From Bacteroidales bacterium (GTDB taxonomy: Bacteria; Bacteroidota; Bacteroidia; Bacteroidales; F082), in assembly GCA_016284305.1 (NCBI GenBank), contig JAEEON010000064.1, positions 36,810 through 100,809 of the forward strand: 64,000 nt of DNA, written 5' to 3'. Both the position numbers and the translations under genes were made by a program. The notes beneath the pieces were generated by a model, which ran no database searches, had not been told where the DNA came from, and saw only the letters and a program-made list of their open reading frames with translations. Positions within the stretch are counted from its first letter, which is position 1; each line of letters starts with the position of its first letter. Positions 34,246 to 41,305 of this stretch are shown here, piece by piece.

Positions 34246-34929
34246 ATGACATCACTAGGAGGATGGATCCTCGTTATCGTTGTGGGCCTTGTAGGCATGT
34301 TGGTCCAATTTAAGCTCAAGAGAGTGTTCGCAAAATATTCCAAAGTCCTTTCGCCTGGAGGACTCACCGGTGCTCAAATCGCCCAAAAGATGCTTAACGA
34401 CAATGGCATCTATGATGTAAAGATTACCAGTGTCGCTGGTGAGTTGACCGACCATTACAACCCCGCCAACAAGACGGTGAACCTCAGCACCGACGTGTTT
34501 CGCACCAATAGCGTGTCGGCTGCGGCTGTGGCAGCCCATGAATGCGGTCATGCCGTACAGCACAAGGTGGGCTACGGTCCTCTGAAACTCCGTTCGGCTT
34601 TGGTGCCAGCCGTCAACATCTCGTCAAAGCTGTCCATGATCGTCATCATCATCGGCATCTTGATCATCAACGTGTTCCCGGCTTTGTTCTGGATTGGCAT
34701 CGCCATGTTCGGCATGGTACTGCTTTTCAGCTTGGTGACCTTGCCGGTGGAGTTCAACGCCTCGAGCAGGGCCTTGGCCTGGCTGAAGTCGTCGAACTCA
34801 CTCAGCGAAACCGAGCTCTCCCAAGCCAAGGAAGCCCTCACCTGGGCAGCCAGCACCTATGTGGTTGCTGCGCTCTCCTCACTGGCCACCTTGATATATT
34901 ACATCTCCATCGGAACCAGCCGGAGATAA
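34246..34929 (+). CDS. Zinc metallopeptidase, YugP family
   Basis: A 227-residue membrane protein of the YugP/Zn_peptidase_2 family (PF04298). Helix near the N-terminus (WILVIVVGLVGMLVQF), the zinc site HECGHAVQHKVG (near 97-108), and further helices (IVIIIGILIINVFPALFWIGI). The Glu of HExxH is catalytic and the third ligand is probably the Glu in LPVEFNASSRA. Substrate and pathway are unknown. UvrA-like gene 34949 follows by 20 bp. Confidence 0.85.
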   Translation: MTSLGGWILVIVVGLVGMLVQFKLKRVFAKYSKVLSPGGLTGAQIAQKMLNDNGIYDVKITSVAGELTDHYNPANKTVNLSTDVFRTNSVSAAAVAAHECGHAVQHKVGYGPLKLRSALVPAVNISSKLSMIVIIIGILIINVFPALFWIGIAMFGMVLLFSLVTLPVEFNASSRALAWLKSSNSLSETELSQAKEALTWAASTYVVAALSSLATLIYYISIGTSRR

Positions 34930-34948
34930 CCCGAAGAAGTCCTTTCCC

Positions 34949-37201
34949 ATGTCCCAAGACAACGAATCCATCCTGATCAAGGGAGCCACCGAGAACAACC
35001 TTAAGAACCTCAGTCTAAAAATTCCCAAACGCCAGATCACGGTGGTCACCGGCGTGTCCGGATCGGGCAAGTCGTCGTTGGTGCTCGACACCATCGCCGC
35101 CAAGTCGCGGAGGGAACTCAACGACACCTTCCCATCCTTCGTGCAGCAATACCTGCCCAAATACGGCCGCCCCCATGTGGAGTCCATCGAGAACCTCCCC
35201 ATCGCCATCGTCATCGAGCAGCGCAAGCCCGCCAACAACTCAAGGTCAACGGTAGGGACTTACACCGATATCTATTCGTTGTTGAGACTGTTGTTCTCTC
35301 GAGTTGGGCAGCCCTTTGTAGGCTACTCCGACACCTTCTCGTTCAACCATCCCCTAGGCAGCTGCCCTCGTTGCGGCGGGCTGGGCGAGATCCGCGAGCT
35401 CGACATTCACAAGCTTGTCGATTTCGACAAGTCGCTCAACGACGAAGACACCATCCATTATATCGCTTTCGGCAAGGGCGGCTGGCGGTGGATCCGCTAT
35501 GCCCACAGCGGTTTGTTCGACTTGGACAAAAAGATCAAGGACTACACCCCTGAGGAACTTGACCTGTTTTTGAACTCGCCCCAGATCAAGCTGAAGAACC
35601 CGCCTTCCAATTGGCCCAAGACCGCCAAATACGAAGGTTTGATCCCCCGCATGTACCGCAGCATCATCAACTCCGAGGAGGGCTTGCTCCATGCCGCGGT
35701 GCTCAACCCCATGCTCACCATGGGCACCTGTCCCGACTGCCAAGGCACCCGTCTCAACGACAAGATCCGATCCTGTAAGATCAAGGGTCTGAACATCGCC
35801 GAGGTCGTCGCCATGAGCATCAGCGAGTGCAGGCAGTGGGTCGAGGGGCTCGATCATCCCTTGGCGGCCGACATCCGCCAGGCCGTGTTGGAGCGGCTCT
35901 CCGCCCTTGAGGAGATCGGCTTGGGATATCTGACCTTGGACCGTGCCATCGGCACCCTCTCCGGCGGCGAGGCCCAGCGTTGCAAGATCGCCAAGTACAT
36001 CAACTCGTCGCTTTCCGATGTGATGTACATCCTCGACGAGCCCAGCGTGGGACTTCACAACCACGACATCCTGCTCATGCAGAAGTCGGTACAGAAGCTC
36101 AAGAGCCATGGCAACACGGTTATTTTGGTGGAGCATCACAAGGAGATGATCAAGATCGCCGACCACGTCATCGACATGGGTCCTGGTGCCGGTGTCAACG
36201 GCGGCCAGATCCTCTTCGAGGGCAGCTACGACGCGCTGTTGCGGAGCCACACCCTCACCGGCGATCGGCTCAGCGTGAGCAGCCAGCTGAAAGAAAACCC
36301 ACGGCGCCCCTCATCATTCTTCGAATTGCGTCATGCCAGTCTTCACAACCTCCACGACGTCAGCGTCGATCTCCCGATGGGCGTATTGTGCGGCATCGTC
36401 GGTGTCGCCGGGTCGGGCAAGAGCTCGTTGATGGAATGTTTCATGAAGGCCTACCCCACCCCTGACGACATTGTTTATATCAGTCAGAAGAACATCGGAA
36501 TCAGCCTACGCTCCACCCCGGCCACCTACTTGGATGTCAGCGACGACATTCGCAAGCTGTTTGCCAAAGCCAACAAGGTCAAGATGGACCTCTTCACCTT
36601 CAACGGCAAGGGCGGCTGTCCCGTATGCCAGGGCAAGGGCGTAATCATCAACGACATGGCGTTCATGGACAGCATCGAGACCGTCTGTGAGGCCTGTGGT
36701 GGGTTACGATATTCCAACGAGGTGCTCGGCTACAAGCTTGACGGCCTGAACATCGCTGAGGTAATGGACCTGACGGCCAACCTCGCCTGTCAGCGTTTCA
36801 AGGGTACCGTCATCGAGGAGAAGCTGGAGCCGTTGCGCAAGGTCGGGTTGGGTTATCTCCATCTGAACCAGTCGTTGTCCACCTTGTCGGGTGGCGAGTT
36901 GCAGCGCATCAAGCTGGCCTCTTACTTGAACAACCGGGGCAAGATCTTCATCTTGGACGAGCCCTCTGATGGCCTGCATTTGAACGACATCGACCGCATC
37001 TTGAAGCTCTTCGACAGCATGGTGGAGCAAGGCAACACCCTCTTTTTGATCGAGCACAACCTAGAGATGTTGAAGGCCTGCGACTACGCCATCGAGCTCG
37101 GTCCCGGTGGCGGCAACCAAGGCGGCAGGATCCTCTTCCAGGGATCGCCGAGCGCCATGGTCGATTGTCCCGATTCCGTGACGGGACCGTATTTGAGGTA
37201 G
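34949..37201 (+). CDS. Short UvrA-like ABC ATPase (excinuclease A paralogue)
   Basis: A 750-residue protein with the UvrA core twice. N-terminal Walker A GVSGSGKSSLVLD, signature LSGGEAQRCKIAKYI, Walker B LDEPSVGLH. C-terminal Walker A GVAGSGKSSLMECF, signature LSGGELQRIKLASYL and Walker B LDEPSDGLH. Zinc-finger remnants are CPRCGGLG, CPDCQGTR, CPVCQGKG and CEACGG. True UvrA is about 940 residues; the shorter length suggests loss of the UvrB-binding and insertion domains, as in UvrA2-type proteins linked to drug or antibiotic tolerance. No uvrB or uvrC lies nearby. Confidence 0.88.
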   Translation: MSQDNESILIKGATENNLKNLSLKIPKRQITVVTGVSGSGKSSLVLDTIAAKSRRELNDTFPSFVQQYLPKYGRPHVESIENLPIAIVIEQRKPANNSRSTVGTYTDIYSLLRLLFSRVGQPFVGYSDTFSFNHPLGSCPRCGGLGEIRELDIHKLVDFDKSLNDEDTIHYIAFGKGGWRWIRYAHSGLFDLDKKIKDYTPEELDLFLNSPQIKLKNPPSNWPKTAKYEGLIPRMYRSIINSEEGLLHAAVLNPMLTMGTCPDCQGTRLNDKIRSCKIKGLNIAEVVAMSISECRQWVEGLDHPLAADIRQAVLERLSALEEIGLGYLTLDRAIGTLSGGEAQRCKIAKYINSSLSDVMYILDEPSVGLHNHDILLMQKSVQKLKSHGNTVILVEHHKEMIKIADHVIDMGPGAGVNGGQILFEGSYDALLRSHTLTGDRLSVSSQLKENPRRPSSFFELRHASLHNLHDVSVDLPMGVLCGIVGVAGSGKSSLMECFMKAYPTPDDIVYISQKNIGISLRSTPATYLDVSDDIRKLFAKANKVKMDLFTFNGKGGCPVCQGKGVIINDMAFMDSIETVCEACGGLRYSNEVLGYKLDGLNIAEVMDLTANLACQRFKGTVIEEKLEPLRKVGLGYLHLNQSLSTLSGGELQRIKLASYLNNRGKIFILDEPSDGLHLNDIDRILKLFDSMVEQGNTLFLIEHNLEMLKACDYAIELGPGGGNQGGRILFQGSPSAMVDCPDSVTGPYLR

Positions 37202-37202
37202 G

Positions 37203-37655
37203 TTAGATAAAAAAATCAACAATAATGTTGCGGTGAATAAAATTTGTTGTATCTTTGCAATCAGTTGGTCGCGGAAACGGAATGAAAAATGAAATGATTA
37301 TCAAGACGTAAAGGGGCGGCCTATAGGATGCACCCTCCGCGATAACAATACGAACCTTGTCTCTTGTTTTGATGATATATGGCACGAGAAGATAATCCTC
37401 CAATGTCAACGGTGTACGATCTTTACTCGACTTTCCATGCCGTTTCTCCGCATGTTGGATTCCCGAGGTTTCAATCACATGTTTGAATCCTGTTAAATCA
37501 ACACCGTGCTCGGCAGCTATTTTCATCAAGTCATCATCAATGTTCTCGTCCACGATACAAAACTTATAGTTGCATGTCGTTCCAACAAGTTCCATCAATT
37601 GCTCAAAAGAGATCTTCGTCTCATTATTCTTGTTGAATGCTTTTTTTATTTCCAT
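37203..37655 (-). CDS. Nuclease-like protein of the phage-Barnase/EndoU/ColicinE5 (PBECR) type, 3' part altered
   Basis: From the ATG at 37655 (MEIKKAF), a 150-residue protein. GVDLTGFKHVIETSGIQHA with EKRHG, then PLTLEDYLLVPYII, resembles the PBECR/RelE-like nuclease core: helix, conserved His in the HAxKRHG-like motif, and an LIP-type strand. The C-terminal third (after KTRDKVRI) is antisense to repeat copy A of the structured RNA element at 37209-37345, so the original 3' end has probably been replaced. The gene may therefore be inactive. It has no linked antitoxin that can be recognised. Family assignment is from motif resemblance only. Confidence 0.55.
   Translation of the reverse strand: MEIKKAFNKNNETKISFEQLMELVGTTCNYKFCIVDENIDDDLMKIAAEHGVDLTGFKHVIETSGIQHAEKRHGKSSKDRTPLTLEDYLLVPYIIKTRDKVRIVIAEGASYRPPLYVLIIISFFIPFPRPTDCKDTTNFIHRNIIVDFFI
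37209..37345 (+). ncRNA. Structured RNA element, copy A
   Basis: A stretch almost identical to 38461-38604. It has a strong promoter: TTG at 37228-37230, a 19-bp spacer and TATCTTTG at 37250-37257. The expected RNA starts near 37264. The motif GUUGGUCGCGG (37264-37274) can pair with CCGCGAUAAC near 37336-37345, closing a stem around an inner GGGG...CCC hairpin. This copy runs into the antisense strand of the nuclease-like gene at 37203-37655, and no terminator like that of copy B is seen here. Role unknown. Confidence 0.55.
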
Positions 37656-37840
37656 AACATAATAATCAAAAATCAATCTGCAAAGATATTACATTTACAT
37701 ATTATCGTGATATTTATAACATATTTTTAATTAATTCAATTAACAGAACAAGAATGATTTCAGAATCAGTAGAAAAACTTGGCTATCGCACCCGAAGGAC
37801 ATTTGATATTTTTACTAACTTTGTCGCAAAGAACAAAGTC

Positions 37841-38449
37841 ATGAGAACCTCCATCCTCCTCGTGGCCTTCGGCCTGTTGTTGGCCGCCGGCTGCCACCGT
37901 CAAGAACAAAAACAACAAGAAATGAATACTGAAAACAACGCTTTGACCGCTTTCGACGTGCAGGAAGCCTTCGAGAAGAACGGTTTCACCTGGTTCACAG
38001 AGAACCTCATCCTCTGTAGCGGCGACACCACACGGAACAACGCCATGACCATCGGTTGGGGTGGCATCGGCAACTACCTGGGCCACGACCGTCCGGCGGT
38101 GACCGTCTATGTGGCACCAGGGCGTTACACCTGGAAGTTCATGGAGCAATACCCGCGATTCACCATCATGCAGTTTGCCGATTCCAAGATTTGGCAGTAT
38201 ATGGGCAGATACAGCGGACGCGATGGTGACAAAGCCGCTGCCCTCGGGTTGCATGTGGCCTACACTGATCACGGCACGCCGTACTACGAGGAGGCAGACC
38301 TCGTCATCGAGTGCGAGACCATGTCGGCGTGGCACCAAACGGAACAAGACTTCCGCAACGACACGCCCAAGAAATGGTACGACGGCTTCGACGCTGGCAT
38401 CCACACCGTCTATGTCGGCGAGATCCTCGGGGCATGGCGAAGGAAATGA
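37841..38449 (+). CDS. Flavin-reductase-domain lipoprotein
   Basis: The ATG at 37841 (MRTSILLVAFGLLLAAGC) gives a lipobox with lipidated Cys; a longer frame to 37754 is unlikely, since TAACTTTG at 37816-37823 is a probable promoter box. The 202-residue product carries a flavin-reductase-like/FMN-binding split-barrel domain (NAMTIGWGGIGNYLGHDRPA, VYVAPGRYTWKF, GRDGDKAAALGL). Such domains are usually cytoplasmic; here it is exported, which is uncommon but found in Bacteroidetes. It may handle FMN-linked electron transfer in the envelope. Confidence 0.8.
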   Translation: MRTSILLVAFGLLLAAGCHRQEQKQQEMNTENNALTAFDVQEAFEKNGFTWFTENLILCSGDTTRNNAMTIGWGGIGNYLGHDRPAVTVYVAPGRYTWKFMEQYPRFTIMQFADSKIWQYMGRYSGRDGDKAAALGLHVAYTDHGTPYYEEADLVIECETMSAWHQTEQDFRNDTPKKWYDGFDAGIHTVYVGEILGAWRRK

Positions 38450-38460
38450 CGCCCATGGAT

Positions 38461-38681
38461 AAAAAAAATCAACAAAAATGTTGCGTATTTAGAAATTTAT
38501 TGTATCTTTGCAATCAGTTGGTCGCGGAAACGGAATGAAAAACCAGTGGATTATCAAGACGTAAGGGGCAGGTTTCGGCATGTCCCCCCCAGCGATAACA
38601 CAAACTGCTGTGAACAGCACCAAACATCCTGTACAAGCGATTGCTTTCGGGCAATAACGTCTTTATTACAAGATGTTTTTT
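38461..38681 (+). ncRNA. Structured RNA element, copy B
   Basis: TTG at 38481-38483, a 19-bp spacer and TATCTTTG at 38503-38510 form a strong promoter; the RNA should begin near 38517. GUUGGUCGC (38517-38525) can pair with GCGAUAAC (38592-38599), with a GGGGCA...UGUCCCC inner hairpin at about 38564-38587. Two further hairpins (CUGUGAACAG and AUUGC...GCAAU) and a terminator (38657-38681) follow. The transcript of about 165 nt has no long reading frame on the plus strand. It is a good candidate for a free-standing small RNA; the class is not recognised. The Fic gene begins 303 bp further on. Confidence 0.6.
38657..38681 (+). terminator. Intrinsic terminator of RNA copy B
   Basis: ACGTCTT (38657-38663) pairs with AAGATGT (38670-38676) through a six-base loop, and five T residues follow directly, a classical rho-independent terminator. 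Confidence 0.65.
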
Positions 38682-38827
38682 CAACTTTTTCGACACGATA
38701 CTGAACGGGAAAACGGAGCCAAACCAGCAACCTAAGGCTACATTACAAAAACAAACGATCATTTAGGTCAAATGGAAAAAATATACGACAATCTCCATTG
38801 CAAAAGTGCAAGAAACAAGGATTAAAG

Positions 38828-38842
38828 GTGGTAGGTTACCAC
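38828..38842 (+). promoter_or_regulatory. Palindromic operator 1 upstream of fic
   Basis: GTGGTAGGTTACCAC, a 15-bp near-palindrome (one mismatch) with the same half-sites as the operator at 38923-38937, 95 bp away. Likely binding site of the winged-helix in the Fic protein, or of another dimeric repressor. Confidence 0.55.
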
Positions 38843-38904
38843 TTTGCAGACCCATATTTTGAAAAAAAATAGGAGAGCAATGTCTTTAGTTCAAAGATAA
38901 ATCG

Positions 38905-38912
38905 TATTTTTG
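38905..38912 (+). promoter_or_regulatory. -7 box for fic
   Basis: TATTTTTG lies 11 bp before operator 2 and 71 bp before the fic ATG. Occupancy of operator 2 would block initiation. No clear -33 is seen. Confidence 0.4.
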
Positions 38913-38922
38913 CACCTTGAAA

Positions 38923-38937
38923 GTGGTAAGTTACCAC
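38923..38937 (+). promoter_or_regulatory. Palindromic operator 2 upstream of fic
   Basis: GTGGTAAGTTACCAC is a perfect 15-bp palindrome around a central G. It lies just downstream of the predicted -7 box, a position suited to repression, with operator 1 at 38828-38842. Confidence 0.6.
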
Positions 38938-38983
38938 CCTTAGTGGTGATTTTTTTTGATTTTGAACTCAATTTTTATCGGAA

Positions 38984-40060
38984 ATGGCAAGAGAGAAACT
39001 AGATACCCTGTTTGAAAAATGGATGGCACTTCATCCACTTACCGAACTACAGCAAGGCAGCCTCAGTAGGCGGTTCACCGTTGAGTACAACTACAACAGC
39101 AACCATATCGAAGGTAATACGCTGACATACGGCCAAACCGAATTGCTGTTGATGTTTGGTGCCGTAAGCGGAGAGGGTCATTTGCAAGACTTCATGGAGA
39201 TGAAGGCCAGCCAGGTGGGGCTGGAAATAATGACTCAGGCAGTAAAAGAGGGCAACTTGCCCATGACACAGCATTTCATCCGAACACTCCACAAGACGCT
39301 ATTGCGCGAAGATTACACCGTCTATCGCAACTTGCCTGGCGGACAGCAGACGAGCTATGTAATTCATGCGGGTCAATACAAGACGCGGCCTAACAGCGTG
39401 ATTACCCGTTATGGCGACCGGTTCGAGTATGCCTCGCCCGAAAAGACTCCTGCGCTGATGACGGACCTTGTCAACTGGTATAACGATGCCGAGAAGTCCG
39501 GCAAGTATTCAGTGGTGGAACTTGCCGCTTTGTTTCATTACCGCTACATCCGTATTCACCCGTTTGAAGATGGGAATGGCAGGATAGCCCGCCTGATGGT
39601 AAACTACATTCTGGCCCGTCATGGATGGCCAATGATTGTGGTGCGGAACAGGAAGAAACAAGCGTATTTGGAAGCGCTGCACAAAACGGACATGGTGGTG
39701 GGATTGGTGCCCTCCATCGGGGCTCATGCAAGCCTCACCAAAACGAGAAACTTTGTTACATATTTCACTAGGCTGGTTGAAGAAGAGTTGGCATATAACA
39801 TCGCGTACATTGAGAATAAGGATGAAAATGTGTGGTGGTACGATGGCGAAAAAATCACTTTTCGCTCCCCAAACGCCTCAAAGCTCCTTCATATACTTCA
39901 AGACAGTCCGTATGTTACCTACGCGAAGCTGTCGGAGGAATTAGGCGTCAATGTTTCGGCGATACAGAAACTAATCGAAGGAATGGTGGACAAGGGCTAC
40001 ATACAACGCCGCGACACGGATAAATCTTGGCTTGTTCTGGCCACATCAGTCATAAAATAG
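38984..40060 (+). CDS. Class II Fic-domain protein with C-terminal winged helix
   Basis: A 358-residue Fic protein. The N-terminal inhibitory helix shows SNHIEGN (S/T-x3-E-G), where the Glu blocks ATP binding in class II members. The catalytic loop is HPFEDGNGRIAR (HxFx(D/E)GNGRxxR) with all residues present. A C-terminal region of about 80 residues (LLHILQDSPYVTYAKLSEEL, NVSAIQKLIEGMV) is a winged-helix DNA-binding domain. Fic enzymes move AMP from ATP to proteins; the DNA-binding domain and two palindromes upstream suggest self-regulation. The DUF3267 gene follows after 15 bp. Confidence 0.9.
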   Translation: MAREKLDTLFEKWMALHPLTELQQGSLSRRFTVEYNYNSNHIEGNTLTYGQTELLLMFGAVSGEGHLQDFMEMKASQVGLEIMTQAVKEGNLPMTQHFIRTLHKTLLREDYTVYRNLPGGQQTSYVIHAGQYKTRPNSVITRYGDRFEYASPEKTPALMTDLVNWYNDAEKSGKYSVVELAALFHYRYIRIHPFEDGNGRIARLMVNYILARHGWPMIVVRNRKKQAYLEALHKTDMVVGLVPSIGAHASLTKTRNFVTYFTRLVEEELAYNIAYIENKDENVWWYDGEKITFRSPNASKLLHILQDSPYVTYAKLSEELGVNVSAIQKLIEGMVDKGYIQRRDTDKSWLVLATSVIK

Positions 40061-40075
40061 TTATACCCCTACCCC

Positions 40076-40714
40076 ATGCAACAAGAAAAAAACAGAAAAC
40101 TTAGCGAGAAAGAGCAAAGACGCCTAGCCGCTTTTGAAGCGACCTGCGAGCAATACCTGCAACAAGGCTACAAAAAAACTGACCTGACCATTGGGATCGT
40201 CAGAGCCAACCTGGTCACACTGCTGATCGCCATCCCTGTAGTGGCCCTCGGCGTGCTTCTTTTTATGTGGAAGAACTCCACGGCGGCCCACTTTCCGGAC
40301 CCACAAAGAGCCATACTCCTTTTAGTTTTGATCGTGGTGCTCATCGTGGTGCATGAACTCATCCACGGCATCACCTGGAGCCTGTTCACTGAACGCCATT
40401 TCAAGGACATCGAGTTTGGCTTCATGAAGGAATACTTCACCCCCTACTGCACCTGCCTCGTCCCCTTGTCGAAGAAGCACTACATCCTCGGCGCCCTGAT
40501 GCCCGGCATTCTTCTTGGCGTCGTCCCCACGGCCTTGGGGATCCTGCTGGGATCACCACTGCTGTTCTGGACCGGAATCGTCATGCTGCTGTCAGCAGGT
40601 GGCGACATCATGATCGTCATGAAACTGCTCGCCTTCAAAAAACAAAACGAATCTACCGAGGTCCTCATCTATGACCACCCCACACAAGCCGGGTCGGTGA
40701 TCTTCGAAAAGTAA
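40076..40714 (+). CDS. DUF3267 putative zincin membrane peptidase
   Basis: A 212-residue membrane protein of the DUF3267 family. A long N-terminal cytoplasmic segment, then helices around LVTLLIAIPVVALGVLLFM and RAILLLVLIVVLIV. The HELIHGITW motif (HExxH, near residue 97) is the proposed zinc site, and AGGDIMIV later in the protein could supply a further ligand Asp. Site-2-protease-like folds use this arrangement. Substrate unknown. It sits 15 bp after the Fic gene, so the pair may be cotranscribed. Confidence 0.8.
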   Translation: MQQEKNRKLSEKEQRRLAAFEATCEQYLQQGYKKTDLTIGIVRANLVTLLIAIPVVALGVLLFMWKNSTAAHFPDPQRAILLLVLIVVLIVVHELIHGITWSLFTERHFKDIEFGFMKEYFTPYCTCLVPLSKKHYILGALMPGILLGVVPTALGILLGSPLLFWTGIVMLLSAGGDIMIVMKLLAFKKQNESTEVLIYDHPTQAGSVIFEK

Positions 40715-40786
40715 GATCCGACAAAAAACCTTGTGAAACGGAAAAAACCGACCCTCAAACTCCCCTGCCCTTTCAAAAATTCTTGT

Positions 40787-40794
40787 TATCTTTG
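40787..40794 (+). promoter_or_regulatory. -7 box for the 40.8-43.7 kb pair
   Basis: TATCTTTG, 31 bp before the ATG at 40826, matches the -7 consensus; no strong -33 is seen. Confidence 0.4.
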
Positions 40795-40825
40795 TAGTTT
40801 CTATTTTTTGTAAACTACAAGTAAC

Positions 40826-41305
40826 ATGACCCTCAAAAGATTCTTCATTTTAATGACTTTGACACTGCTATGGGCTCTCCCCTTCCATGCCCAAAGCGTT
40901 GAAGTCCGCGCCCTCATCACCCTAAACAATGGCGAGGAACAACTATACACTCTCTCCCAAGACGACCAGCTCGCCTTCGAAGGACAGGAAACACTGCTGA
41001 TCATCCTCCAAGGCTCAACCTACAGGATCAACATCGACGACATCCGCAAAATCGAGTTTGTTGACATCACCGGCACAGAAGAAACCCATACCGGCACCCC
41101 CTTCTTCTACCCCAACCCCGTAGAACGCTACTTCGCACTAGGCAACATCGAGAACGGCCAGACCGTCAGTGTCTATTCCCTCGAAGGACACCTGCTCTAC
41201 CAAACCCAGGCCAACCCTAACGAGCCCATCGACCTCGACAAGCTTGCCCCCGGTCTCTATATCCTGAACGTCAATGGCCACAACCAAAAACTGTTGAAAC
41301 GATGA
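40826..41305 (+). CDS. Small secreted protein with T9SS-type C-terminal domain
   Basis: A 159-residue protein with signal peptide (MTLKRFFILMTLTLLWALPFHAQ), a short beta region (VRALITLNNGEEQLYTL, INIDDIRKIEF) and a T9SS-like C-terminal domain (FFYPNPVERYFAL to LDKLAPGLYILNV). There is hardly any cargo besides the sorting domain. Its stop overlaps the next start in ATGA. The next protein opens with the same strand pattern (EKTVVLHRNGQVLYQTP...), so the two look like partners in one surface complex; no function is known. Confidence 0.7.
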   Translation: MTLKRFFILMTLTLLWALPFHAQSVEVRALITLNNGEEQLYTLSQDDQLAFEGQETLLIILQGSTYRINIDDIRKIEFVDITGTEETHTGTPFFYPNPVERYFALGNIENGQTVSVYSLEGHLLYQTQANPNEPIDLDKLAPGLYILNVNGHNQKLLKR

